From Amphiura filiformis (lineage: Eukaryota > Echinodermata > Ophiuroidea > Amphilepidida > Amphiuridae), in assembly GCF_039555335.1 (NCBI RefSeq), contig NC_092647.1, forward strand, positions 15,920,094 to 15,984,093: DNA of 64,000 nt, read 5' to 3'. Every line of letters begins with the position of its first letter. Position 1 is the stretch's first letter. The notes beneath the pieces are model-generated. The model was not told the origin of the DNA, ran no database searches, and saw only the letters and a program-made list of their open reading frames with translations. Shown here piece by piece: positions 1-13,991 of this stretch. The translations under genes and the position numbers were made by a program.

Positions 1-599
1 AGTTGCTCACTTGTGTATTCTATTTCTGGAATGAATTAAGGGGTACTACACCCTGCCCAAATTTGTGCCTATTTTTGCATTTTTCTTTAAAATGATAGCG
101 CATTGGGGACAAGTAAGATATGTATATTATAGGGGAAGGACTACAACAACTTCACTGTAAATTTTATTTCTATTTATTACAATAGGCGGCAGAAGCGGGA
201 GGGGGCATGACCCTCCTTAAGATGAGAAAACTGGGAACAACTATTATGATATTTATTCCCACTTTAGGAGCTTGCAGACCTATTGTACTCTGTTGCCAGG
301 GACTTATGGCAATGGAATTTTTATGGTAAATGACATAACTGGTTTGATATTTAGATAGCTGAGTGGGCACGATTTGCTTCCGCAAACTGTAAATTCTTAC
401 TGTTATGTGAATAATCATTCATGTCATATAGTTCATTTGCGTTGGACTGTACAGATTGAGTGAACATGAAAGCCCAGATTCGTAGTAACCAAAATGATGT
501 GACAGGAAAAGGCCTTGGCTATTGCACGACTATTGCGTGCGGAGTAAATATCACAATAGTTGACCCCTAAAATCCTAGTAAAACAGAAAGTAAATAATT

Positions 600-1240
600 G
601 CCCTCTGGTTCAATCAATCTTTATTTCAACACAGCAAGCGAAATACATACTAGCAGGAAAAAACAATAAAGATTGGATACAAATGCCCAGGACATGTACC
701 AGGACATGACAGCAAAGCTGACCCGGATACGGTGCAGGGCTGCACGAAGACAATAAATTAAAACGCAAAACAAGGTCTAATCAAGGCAATATATACAATA
801 ATGCAAGAGGCAAATGAACGCAAAACACTTAAAGCTTGAGATGGGGTTGCAAATAGTATAACTGGAGAGGATATCAAGTTTGCTTATGTCCTTTTTGATT
901 GACCTTCGGGTGGTTTGGCTTTGACAAAGGAGAAGATATTTATCCTTTTGATGATATCAGGTGTAAACAACCCACGTGACCCGATTTCTATGCAGGTGAG
1001 ATTGCAGGTGGAGCCATTCTCGGAAATGTCTGTTATGAGGTCGGTATATTTTTTAGTTTTCCGTTCATGAGCCTTATTAATATTTTGTTCAAATGGGACT
1101 GTCAACTCAAGCAAGTGGACATACTTCTTTATATTAAAACAATATCGGGACGGAGTTTTGAGACTATGACATTGACAGGAAGTGTGCCACGTCGGAAGAG
1201 GGCATGTCGGAAAAAATCTGGATAGTTGTTGTACTGGCAT
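600..1240 (-). mobile_element. Possible 3' remnant of a retroelement-like gene
   Basis: A minus-strand frame covers 884-1240 and includes KKYTDLITDISENGSTCNLT followed by IEIGSRG. This resembles the C-terminal tail seen in some non-LTR reverse-transcriptase proteins (K-Y-x-x-L, then E-V/I-G-x-R-G). A minus-strand AATAAA lies near 610. No catalytic reverse-transcriptase motif is present, so this is only a candidate. Confidence 0.3.
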
Positions 1241-1680
1241 TTTTTAGATGTTGTAGAAGCTTAGGATTGAATCATGGCGCCACTTCCATCATTGTAAAAA
1301 TACCGAGTTTTGGGCCAAAATAGGGTAATCTTGCACAATTTTGGGCGTTTCGTGCACTGGTGTATCAAATAGCAAAATAGTCTGAAATTGAAATAATATT
1401 TTCATGCACTTCACGCCCAAATGTCCCAGTATTACCAGAATGAAATATACCTAACCCTTGCCCTTACATTTTGATGATTCCACCGCCACTGATTATGACC
1501 AAAAGAGTTTATTTCACATGGTAAATCATGGTAAAATGTTCAGATATTTCCAATAAAAAGTATACAATGTAATAATATGAATGTGTACATCAACAAATTC
1601 AATCATGGCAACTTCCTGACACCAAAGGATTTTTCTGTCTATAGACTCATGGTTTAGCATATGCCCATCATGAGATTTAA

Positions 1681-1940
1681 TATATGTGACCGTACAGCAC
1701 GAATGAGCCGTAAATTCCCAAAATTGTATTCTGAGTTACAGTGTAAAACGTGTATGAAGGTCGTATTCGTCGGTAAGGAAGGAGCAAAGTTTAACAAACC
1801 ATAACCCCGCTTCTGGATATCGTTTGAAGTCAAATGATATACCATTTTAAAGCTTATGATGTAAATTTTCTAAATACGAAATAAAACAAAATTGACCGGG
1901 GAGGAATTTACGGCTCATTCGCCGTGTACGGTCACATATG
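1681..1940. mobile_element. Palindromic-ended MITE, about 260 bp
   Basis: Terminal inverted repeats of about 38 bp open with ATATGTGACCGTACA on the left and end as the reverse complement on the right, both continuing into GAATGAGCCGTAAATTCC. There is no coding capacity. Confidence 0.75.
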
Positions 1941-2615
1941 AAAGTTGTCGTGTGGTGACTGTGGTCTTTATCCTGTTGCAGTGGCGTAGATTTCATTTTG
2001 ACATTGGGGGGATGGGGTTGGAAAAAAATCTTAAAGTATAGTGAATCCAGCACCTTTTGGCGACATAATAAGTTTATGGTACAAATGCGCGAAAATTTTT
2101 GCTATTTTGAAGCTAAACTGATAAAATATGGTGCAAAAGTGGAATAGATGCGCGCTAAGTGTGCAAAAATTTGCACTTTTGGGGCTAAAATGGGCAATAT
2201 GAGGTTAATTTGGTCAGAAACCCATATTCAGATGTCAACATTGGTGGGTGATGATTGTATGGACCACCCCCTGGCAAAATATTGGAAGGTAAGGCATTGG
2301 TCCCATGTATACACGTATATCACAGTCAGCTTTGAAAATGTTGTGAAAAGGGAATTTTCTCCTGGTTGTCCCAATACACCTTCATTTGTTCATTGGAAAC
2401 TCTTAAAATTGGCTGGTGCAGTTATAACATAATGGTGTTTTCTGTCTCACATTGTGACCCATCAAAGGAAGATGCGACAACTTTGATCAATTTTGTCCCG
2501 GTACTTTAAGCCACCCTGCATTTTTTAACACGCTTAAGATTAAAATTGCTATTTCGGGTGCCTTCTGCTTAAGCACTAACATCCAAATAAATAAAAATTT
2601 CCATTTTAATTTCAG

Positions 2616-2833
2616 ACGTGATTATCAAATGTGATGAGTCTAATGGTTGGATGTCTGCAGCCTCAGCTTGCTATAAATATTACTCAAATGACTACACGTG
2701 GACGGATGCTAACAACTACTGTCTAGCTCTTGGAGGAGCATTGATAAGTGTAGAGAGCCAAGAAGAACAAGATCTTGTCACGTTACAGGGATCCACATAC
2801 AAAACAGACATATGGATAGGAGCAAGTGATATT
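2616..2833 (+). CDS. Exon 1 in window: CTLD1, N-terminal part
   Basis: The acceptor TTTCAG precedes 2616 and the donor GTAAGT follows 2833. Two bases complete a codon, then 72 codons follow. Visible are the first cysteine (IIKCDE), the second (ACYKYY), a tryptophan and third cysteine ([10 protein letters not shown]) and the core IWIGASDI. Phase 1 in, phase 0 out. The 2-base overhang implies at least one upstream exon outside the window or undetected. Confidence 0.88.
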
Positions 2834-5800
2834 GTAAGTTGACCGTACCGGTCAGATTTGAAATGAAAAATGTACAAAACCTTTTGTTACTTGAGGCTCT
2901 CATTTTCACAGGGTATTTTGGTAGGGTGTTTTGTTTCAATTTCATTACTATTGCAGACAAATTACGTAAATTTATTATCTAAATATCTGCTTTGGAAAAA
3001 AAATCTTCAATTAGGTTCTCGTAGGCCAAGCAATCATTTTCATTTGGAGTCATGCACATTATACCAAATCAACCTGGTGTAGATTTTTCAACAATACTTC
3101 ATTTTTGAGCAATATTACTTGTACGTATTGGGGGTAACGTATCAGTGGTAACGTATCTGTGAAGCCCTTTCCCACCTTTGTCTTCATCGTGCAAGTGTAA
3201 AAACTTACTGACTTCATACACATACTTGATCAGTTACCAACCAATGTATTATAGTCTGGTATGGTATTTGGCTTCATTTATCAAAGCGTTTTTTCCTAGT
3301 GGAGTAGAATGTAGGTAACGTATCTGTGACAACATGAACGTAACGTCAGGACTTTTTGCCATTAATAGACCTGATTTTTTTTACTTTGAGACCATTGTGA
3401 TATATATCACATATATAATATATCTATGGAGCCTGATTGATCCATCCCATATGAGAATATTCATCTAGCCAACCTGTTGGACAAATTTAATAACCTGTGT
3501 TTTGATGTTTTATACTTTATAATTAGGGCATGATACCGGCTAATGAAAAGTACCTATAATCTATTATATGCGCGCACCTTGGCTGGCGACATCCAGGAAA
3601 ACAATGGATATGCATAATCAGCTTTATTGTTTTATACTTTCTAGATATGTTGCAACCTCTAGCCCCACACATTTTAGAAAGCAACTCCTAAGTATTAGTT
3701 GTATTAATAAAAGTCATTTCTTTCTAATGAAACAAGTCTGAATACGACTTGAATCTATGGGCGACACAAATTTGGCATTTTGAACACTTTATCGGAGAAT
3801 GAGCATATACCGTCTAGTTGGAGCAAACTGATTAATGGTTTTGTGTTTTTAATGCATATCACAGTTTACAGAAATTAATTTAGTTGTTAAATGCAACACA
3901 ACTTAAATGTGATTCAGTTTAATAATAATGATATTGTGTTTTCAATGTTTCATATTTCAGACAAGTGGTACATCTGGTGTATATCAATGGCCTGATGGTG
4001 TTAACATAGGACCATACACTAACTGGGCACCTGGACAACCTGATAATAGGTTAGTAGGGGAGACCGGGGCAAGTCCGCCCTCCCCGTGTTTCTGAACTCG
4101 TGACTGCTGGAAAAGAACAATGATGATGTAATTAGCTGACACACGTCATAGCTAAGTACCAAATAAAACAAGGCAGTCCAACATATCTCGCCACAGAAAT
4201 TATCGTCAAAAAACGTTTCCGAGTCAAGGAAGTTTACTTTTTTAGAATTAATAATATTGTAATAATCTCAAGACCTTGCAGAGTTGGTTTTCGTTCTTAT
4301 ATTTATTTGGAAGGTGAGCCTTTTGCCCAACATATTATGCAATTAAAAGATCGACATTTTGTGTTTAGTAGGCATAAAACGAGGTAAAGAAAAAATGTAC
4401 TGTTGGGGAAGTCTGCCCTGTATGTGAAGGGACACGTTCGCCCTGTGTTTTCCCATAGATTTTAGGTATTTAAAAAATCTATGGTTTTCCCCAGGCGGAT
4501 TCCCGGGGCGGATTCGGCCCATCGGCGTATTATGCAAAATATTGATTATAATACCTTTAAAAAGGTTAAAACTACATGCAAGCATATTTTTATTAAAGTT
4601 AAGTGGTATCAGTATTACTCATACCACCATTTATGCCCTAAATCCATAAATGCCGAAGTTGTAAATAAAGGTTTTGCTCATTTTGTACACCTACATTTAT
4701 CAGCTTACATTATACCCCTTCAATAAATTTAGTATACTCTTTGGAAAAGATTAAGTACCCAATATACCCTTTACTAAACGTTTGCATTAATTTTATCATT
4801 GTTATGCAATATTATAACCTTTTCTTTTTTACCAGCACGGGGCAAGTCCGCCCTTGCATCGTGATTTTTATTTTCACTTCTCTGCCGTTACTGAAAGCTC
4901 AATGTTCTTATAAATGTGATAGTATTTAGCTACAATATACAGTTTTAAAGTGCAAAACTAACATGAGAATTGCCCTCTCTAGGCGAGATTGAAAAGTAGG
5001 GCGGACACGCCCTGGTCTCCCCTATCCATATTATTAACACCTTAGATAAGCGGTGTACCTGGAGGATATACATAGCCTAGTCCGATGGTGTTAACATAGG
5101 CCCATACACTAACTGGGCACCTGTACAACCTGATTATTAGATTACTATCCATATTACTTATTACTAACACCTTAGATAAACGGTGTACCTAGTTGATATA
5201 CATGGTCTGATGGTCTAACCAGTCTCTTACTCAGGAGCGTAGCCAGCTTTTTTGGTCAGGGGGGGCAAAATAAAAATTTTGGGGCACAGACGAAAACAAT
5301 TACTGTTGCATCATACAATACATAGAGACAAAAGGCTTTATTGGGACGATGTGCGCGCGTAGCGCGCAAAAAATTGGTATTTTACACTATTTTCGCACTT
5401 TATCAGGACGGAAAGGGCTTAATCTTTGTAATATGCGCGCGTAGCGCGGAAAAATTGTGTATTTTCGGGCTGAATTTCGGTAGAAAAGGGCTCCTTGCCC
5501 CTTTTCTTTTCCTTTGCCCTCCTGATTTTCCCTTTTATTTTTTTTTGTCAGAGGGCACTTTTTTCTTTCATTTTTTTGTCAGGGGGCACTCTGCCCCCTG
5601 CCCCCCCCGCTGGCTACGCTACTGCTCTTACTTCCATGGTCTAACATAGGACCATACACTAACTGGGCACCTACATGTACCATGATTCTTACCATGTTGA
5701 TAAATATATATACATATAGTACTCATTGTGTTAATAAATTCGGTGTTTTCAACTCTGCGCCAATGAGCCATTCACAAAATTTACCAGTTGCCATTTATTA

Positions 5801-8800
5801 CAAATGTAACAATTAGATGCTCATAAACTTAAAATAAGTTTTAGTAATCACTCATTTTTTTGTGATTTTATCACAAATTGTTAGTGGTTTTCTAAGCTGC
5901 TAATGACAGAAACTAAATCTTGCAGTTATTCCAGTATGGGTGGAAATTGCGCAGAGGTGGTCAGCACAGCATCAGAGGGACAATGGAATACAGCAGCATG
6001 TCCATCAGGAAGAAAATTTATCTGTGAAAAACCTGAAGGTAAGTAAAATATTAATGATACACAGAATGAATACAAAACTAGAAGGCTTTATATTTGTACA
6101 CAAATACGGCTATACCCGCATGTTATCGGTGTACACAAAATTACAGTCCTTATTTGCTGAGGACTTAGGTTGCTGTTGTCAGTCTCTCTAATTCACAGTG
6201 AAGCTATGCAATTTAATAGATTGAAATTCACAATATGCAATTTGATTAGGGGAAAGCTATTCTAGAGGGAGTATGTAAATTAAATGGAACAGCCATTTCA
6301 GAGGGAGTATGTAAATTAAATGGAACAGCTATTTTGGGACCATTTCATAGGGAGTATGTAAATTAAATGGAACAGCCAAAGGTATGTAATTTAAATGGAA
6401 CAGCCTTAACGCTTTACACATGGTATTTCCAATTATCATCATCTATAATTATTATAGGCCTAATACGCTATTGAAATTCACAATATGCAATTTGATTAGG
6501 GGAAAGCTATTCCAGAGGGAGTATGTAAATTAAATGGAACAGCCATTTCAGAGGGAATATGTAAATTAAATGGAACAGCCTATTTTGTGGCCATTTCAGA
6601 GGGAGTATGTAAATTAAATAGAACAGCCAATGGGTATGTAATTTAACTGGAACAGCCTTAACGTTTATGTTATCTATATTATAATTACGCTATTGTCTGT
6701 GAATCTGTTTAGTCCTACGTGTATGGGGTGGGATGGGATGGGCGTTATTAACAATATAATTCTCAGGTGCAATCTGTGTACAAACAATGAGCCCTGAAGC
6801 TGCTTTATTTGATGACAAACGGACGGCCATTTTTTAACATTTGGGGACCATAATATTTGACTTGTGAGGCTCATGTACATATGTTGAAGTATAATTCTCA
6901 AGTGCTATCAGTAGACTCAAGCTGGGCACTGTAGCTGCTTTATTTACTGAGTAACGGCTGGTTTTAGCGTTTTGGGCCCTGGGGCCAATGGAGTGACATA
7001 TGGGGCTCATATGTACATATAACAATATAATTCTCAGGTGCAATCTGTGTACAAACTCTGAGCTCTAAAGTTGCTTTATTTGATGAAAAATGGCCGGGCC
7101 TTTGCTTTAACATTTGGGGCCCCAGGGCCCATAATATTTGACTTCTGGGGCTCATGTGCATATGTTGAAATATAATTCTCAAGTGCTATCAGCAGACTCA
7201 AGCTGGACATTGTAGCTGCTTTCTTTACGGAGTAACGGCCGGCCCTATGTTTTAGCGTTTGAGGCCCTGGGGCCCATATTATGTGACACACGGGGTTCAT
7301 ATATACATATAACAATATAATGCTTTAGACCTAATTAGTGTACCAAATCTAAACCCTGTAGCTCCTTTATTTGCTGAGAAACGACAGGCCCTTTATTTTA
7401 ACATTTGAGCCTCTGGGGCCCCTAGCCTTAAACATCTGGGGCCAAAATGGGCAAAAGGCCATTTACAACTTAGCGCCCATATATGTGCCACATATGAGCT
7501 CTAGTGCCCTTGTAGTTTTATAGCTAGCCTTGTCAATCTGTTGCCCCTTATTTTAACATTTGGGGCCCTGGGGCCCATAATATATGACATGTGGGGCTCA
7601 TGTATACTTGCATATATAGAGTACCCCTGGATCTATCAGTGTACCAACTCAGGGCCCTGAGAGGCTGCTTCATTTAATGAGAAACAGCATGCTTTGTATT
7701 TTTACATTTGGGCCCCTGGGGCCCGTGACCTTGACCTCTGGGGCCGAGATGTGCAAAGGATAAATCTACGGGGTAGGGCCCATAAGTGTACCACATATGG
7801 GATCTGGGGCCCTTGTAGTTTTAGCGCTAGCCCTGTCAATCTGTTGCCCCTTATTTTAACATTTGGGGCCCTGGGGCCCATAATATATGACATATGGGCT
7901 CATGTATAATTGTATATATAGAGTACCCCTGGGGCTATAAGTGTACCAACTCAGGGCCCTGAGGCTACTTCATTTGATGAGAAACGGCATGCTTTGTATT
8001 TTTACATTTGGGCCCCTGGGGCCCGTGACCTTTGACCTCTGGGGCCAAGATGGGCAAAGGATAAATCTACGGGGTAGGGCCCATAAGTGTACCACATATG
8101 GGCCCTGTGGCCCTTGTAGTTTTAGCGCTAGCCTTGACAGAATGTTGTGTTTGATTGAGGAGGAAGAAGAGGAGAAGGAGAAGAAACCATAGGATGGCAA
8201 TATACCCGTTCATGCTTCGCATGCGGGTATAACCATAGGATGGCAATATACCTGCTCATGCTTCGCATGCGGGTATAGCAAATTATAACTCTCTTTCACC
8301 AATTATGGGGTGGGGTGAATTATGGACCTTTGTGTACTAAAACTATAAGTAAGGCCCTTAAGGTGACTGTGCACTCTCAGAAATGCATTATTGAAAGTGG
8401 TGTAACTTCTTATAAATTATTCATGAAAGATGTATAAAAGTATACTTTTTGGAATGAAAATTAGTCAAGGAATCTAAATATAAACACAGATTTGGTGTAA
8501 AATGATTTAAAAAAAACCTCTTTTATCTACTCAAATTTGTGTAAACACACTTTAGAAACAAGACAAATCCAAACTGCTTTTTTGCGTGTTTTTTTTCAAT
8601 TTTTTCTAAACTCTGTGTACTATAATAAACTAATAAACGCATACCAAAAAGTAATTACCCCTCCCCCCTTCATTACGAAATAAAACTCAAAATCTATGAA
8701 AAATATTTAAGAATGAAATAGCAAAATTTTGAATTTTGATACCTCATTTGCCTGGATAGCTCAAAGTTTGTAGCCATGGTGACTCATTGAATGGAAAAGA

Positions 8801-11800
8801 AGCATTTTCAAAAGTTGCACTAAAAAGCTACTCAAGTCATTGAACCATTACATTCTCTACATGACTGGTCAAAGTCAACAGGGATGGTGCTATGGTACCA
8901 AACTTTCGGGGTGGGGGTGGGGTGGTTAGTAAAATTAATGTCTAAATTATCTTGCCAGCTTAAGGTACAGTGTTTCTAACATTCCCTAAATTAAAAAAAA
9001 ATAAAAAAATAAAAAATTTACCATCCCTGAAAGTTGGTGACCATAGCACCTTCCTTGTGGGCTACTAAAATCAAAAACTGTCCAAAATTTAGGGAATTTT
9101 CAAAAAATAAAGAAAAACATAAGAATTGTTACAATTCTTAAGACTCTTAAGGCCAGAGTAATGGAAGACACATTCGTCCATACCCGAATTTGAGATTTCT
9201 TGATATCTATCAACACTAAGGTGTATTCTTTCACTTGAAACTGATAAAATACAACTTGCTAATACCTACTCGTATTTTTGTTTGATTTATGTTACTCTTT
9301 TCGACTCCAAAAATTCACATGGCTCAAGACAGCTTAGTAAATTCACCTTTTCGGTAAATCCCATAACCCTTTGCGAGTACACCTGAGAACTCGTCATTTT
9401 ACGTCACGCCGACTTGCAATGCGCAGTACAGCTCAACTGATCATACTTTTCCTACATTCGACCTTGCATGATTTTTGAGTTGACACAGTCATGAAAAATA
9501 ACTATAGATACTTGACAGACCATTAGTAGCCCCGTTCTGAACCTTTTCATTGATCATTCATAACAATAGGTATCTGATGGATCAGTGAAGATAAGAAGGA
9601 TTATAATATATCCGTAACCTTGATATTATAGTACATCTCGAGGAAAAAGTGCAATGGACATGTTTTCATTTTATGTGTCAAATATCCCGCGCATGAAAAT
9701 TGAGTATTTAAATTTATTGGAAATCTGTTTTAACAGATTTTGTTGACATCTTTTTCTGCACTGTATTATACCTAAATTAAGAAATTTGATAAATATTCAA
9801 AGAAAATATAGGTCATCCAAAAATGTTGATTTTTACACATTTTGGGGCAAAAAAGGAAAAATAAGCAAAAATATCAAAATCTGTTTTAACAGCTTCATTC
9901 ATCAAGTCATAACAAACGGCCTACATGCTTAATTTCTAATAAAATATTGAAATTGTGAAAAATATAGGTATTCATTGATTTTCATGTTTTTTCTTGCAAA
10001 TATGCTAATAATATGCAAATTATGAAATTGCAAAATAAAGTTTCTACATAGCATACATCTTTCAAGTGTGATGTTCAAAATGACAGACATCAAAAAGAGA
10101 TTCGATGAAATGTAAAGGTGTAGTAACAATTTTGGCATGGACTGTCTGGTTAGGAAAAGTACGGTAAGTTGAGCTGTAACGATGTTCAATAAACGATGCA
10201 GGTGGTGGCCGCATTGCATTCTCTAAATTCAGTAAATTTTCATCGTCAACCGTGTAATTGAATGGGATTATTTTGAAATTTTAAAACGCTTGAAATATCA
10301 CAAACAAATGGGCCTATGTTAATAAGTAATACCAAGGGGGTGACACTAAATTCACGGTTGTTCTATTAGCAACGCAAAATCTATGAAAAATTCAGCTGGT
10401 TTACTAGCTAGAAAGTGAGGCCAGTTATCGATCCGTTATAGCTCGTTATGAATAATTCATGTTCGACCCTTGGATCATGTTAATTGAGTTTGGCAAATAA
10501 CAACGTTGTTAGTTTTGCGAACTTTGCCTGTTCAATGAGAGTATAGCACGCCCCAATACATCTGGGCGCAAACCAGGCGAAAACGATCCAGTTTAATGAA
10601 ATGGCGGACGGGTATTCCCATCAGGCACCAGTGATATGTTTTTTTCAAAGAAAGTCTACTAATTTGATATGAAATGACATTTTGCAGTAGCAAAGTCAAA
10701 ATTAGGACTTGCTGTCAATAATATGAAGGAAATATGTGACAGAGGCAAGGTGGGAAATACAAGTAGTATTTAAGTTATAATAACCTTTGATACCCGACCT
10801 GACCTTCCATCATGGCGCCATTATTCGTTTTATGTATTTCTATTATGCTCTCAAGTAAAATAAAATACCAATCTGCGCTGAGCAGACAATGTTACTTGGC
10901 TCCCAGCATGAATTATTGATTTTATACGGAGGTAAAGAAATGCACAGTGTATGTGCATGATGTGCAAGCATACTCCAAATATTTACGGTAAATCTGAATA
11001 GTGGTCACATGGTGACATATCATGTGTTCGTGAAAACACGTGGCAACATTTTAAGATTTCAGGCTTGTTTACTAGTTAATTGCCATTTGTACTCTTTATT
11101 ATTTATCTTTGTTAATTAACATATATTTTAAATGCTGATAAATCGTGGTTGGCTGCCCATGATATCTGTTAAATTCAATGTTTTATGAATATAATTCTAC
11201 CACGCAGAGGGGTCACGCAGCAGAATTTCACATCACCTGACTTAGCTAGATTTCGAAGCTCTGCTCTTCAAATTCATGAAACTTTCAAAGTTTATACATT
11301 TAATATATTTAATAAGATACTAATTTTTTGTTATAACCAACTGGTACACGAAATATACTAGCTTATCACCTATACAGAAAGGTGATTATCAGCCTTCACT
11401 CAGCAAATTCACATGCCCGGCATATATGCAGCCATTCTCCGTCTGGATAACATGACTGTCGCCCTCAATACGTCTGGGCGCAAATTTAAATAACAATACG
11501 CTATTTACATATCAATGTGGCCTCATGCTAATTTCTAGCGCCGCTTCCAGGCCTATTCCGTGGTAATACATACTAGCGGGATACCCGCGCTTCATGAGTA
11601 AATGGGAGCGATCACTATAACAGGAAAAATACTGAACAGGTAGAATCATTGAATCATTATTTTCTAAATCTGTTCTTTCTTACATTTCCCTTTTAGCATC
11701 TTTTTTTTAATTTGCTGCTTGTGATTTCCCGTTTCCATGTTTTTTACTTAATTCTATTCTAATTATTTTAGCTTCTTTTTTTCTTATAATTCCTGATTAG

Positions 11801-13927
11801 TTTCTTTCCTTCTTTGTTTCGTTCCCGTTTCATTTAGTTACTTTAACCCATTGGCCTATTTACTCGTACCTTTTTTTTTTCTTTTTAATTTAATTTTTCT
11901 TTATAGTACCGCTTCATGTTGTTTATACAACACGCATCTTTTCCCGTATTTATTACGTCCTCTCATAGCGTGTCTGCGGACGTGTTCACCCGGTATTCCG
12001 TGACCCGTCCATGTACCTTTTTCTCCTTTATTTTTCCTTCTTTCCGTATTATCATGTCCACTGGTCTCTGGCTCGCAAGTCGTGTGGCTCTGCGCCGTTT
12101 ACGCGCGCATTTGCGCAATACGCACGCGGCGCCGACGCGCTGCCGGCCAGCTGCAGTGACGCGTAGGCTGGTAACCGATTTTCATAACAAAAACCCCGTT
12201 TTTACCCATATTTTCACTGTTTTTGCAGCCAATTCTTTATCATTTTCAACCAAATTTTCGCATAACCGTCTCGGTAAGTTACCCGTATGAATTTGGCGAC
12301 ATTTGGATCGATACTGACGGAGCCTTTATACACTATACATAGATACATAGATAGATAGATATTAGATAGATACATACATACAACATTCCCCTATTTATAG
12401 TAAGATAAATACAAGCTAAAACCGTTGGGGTTCGATAATGAACCCCACAAAACTAACCGAGTATATTGAAAATGCCATACGGCCGGGCGGTTTCACGAGT
12501 TGCCGGCTCGATCATGTCATCCACCACCTGAAACGAACAAACGATGTGCACATCGGCGCAGATAGGCGTGACGTAAAATGACGAGTTCTCAGGTGTACTC
12601 GCAAAGGTTTATGGGATTTACCGAAAAGGTGAATTGGCGGGAAATAATGAGTCAGAAATGTGCGAATGCGAAATATCGTGATTACGCGCGCGATTCGCGT
12701 CGCGTGACGCAGCGCAACTCTGCGCGTATGTCCAATGCAGTAAAGACGCATTCGATATGTTGTTAACACCGGCAAATGTGGTGTAAATAAAACAAACATT
12801 TGCCGTCAAAATGCCACTTAGATTTGTTAATTATTTTGAATTTTGGCGCACTAAAAGCAGACATTATAGATTCATTATGCAAAAAAATACATATTTAGGC
12901 CATGCACCAAATACAGCTTTTACAAGCGTGAAAGTCTTACCGTTTTAAGATACAAGAACATTTTGTGCATTTTTGAGATAACTTTTTGCACTATCGTTTT
13001 GAGTACACCAAAGTCTAGGGAAGGTTTTCGCATTTTCAAAAATATGCACCATTATGTGCAATTTTTAGCTAAAAAATTAAAGAAAACATTCCCTAAGTTC
13101 ATGTCTCTTCTTCATGAAAAAAATTGGGTTAAAAAAGTGAATTTTTGTGATTTTTTCAAAAACTCAAAATTGTTGAACACATCTGACATCACCATGGGAT
13201 TCCTTGACTCATTTCCTTTCCAAAAATGTATAGTTTTATATACTTTGGACATACAATTCAGAAATAATGATGCTCGAAAAGGTCCATGTTCTCTCCCATT
13301 ACTCCATACTGCAGTTACTGTCCGTTTTCCTATACACAATACACAGTGCTCTCACAATTGACGCGTGACCTTTACAAATGATGTACGTTGCAAGAATGGG
13401 CACTTGCCTAGTTAACATCACTGTGTGAAAAATAACCAGCCAATATTTTAGCTATTCTCCAAACTTCTAGCAAATATATTTCTCTAACATGACCTAAAAT
13501 TACAGCTAGGTTAGATGTTCAGAAATAGTCGCACTTTTGTAAAATATGAGTGAGGGCAAGGCATAGCTAGCCAACTTCCCGTGTTAATTGAATGGAGATT
13601 TGACCGAAAATATTGGTATCGGACCGCTCACTTCTGAAGGATGCCACAAAAAAACGGTACAAGCTACATCTTAACTATTCTCTGGCAATCATCATGATGA
13701 GTTTCTTATATAGTATGCCGAAATTGGGTACTGTAGGTGATTGACAAAGGGTCGCACTTTTCTGATAAATAAGTGACAGTGAACATGAAATATCAGCGCC
13801 CATAAACCCAAGTTAGTAGCTAGTTAGTGGAGGCCGTCACGGGACTGATTATTGATTATTGAAGTGCCTTATTAATAGATACGCAAGATGTAGGGCAAGA
13901 AAAAACAAACCGGGACACTTTTGGAGA

Positions 13928-13991
<64 letters not shown>

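Noticed and set aside
5046-5140. Alternative exon for CTLD1
   Set aside because: In-frame stop and loss of the donor.
5341-5649. Small open frame of 102 codons
   Set aside because: Lies mostly within the hAT-like MITE at 5232-5624.
7694-8200. Open frames on both strands in the GGGGCCC array
   Set aside because: Same repeat gives mirrored frames; no splice or codon evidence.
11916-12290. 124-codon open frame with Arg-rich middle
   Set aside because: Falls in the CpG-rich interior of the repeat block 8358-13330; no domain recognised and no related host exon.
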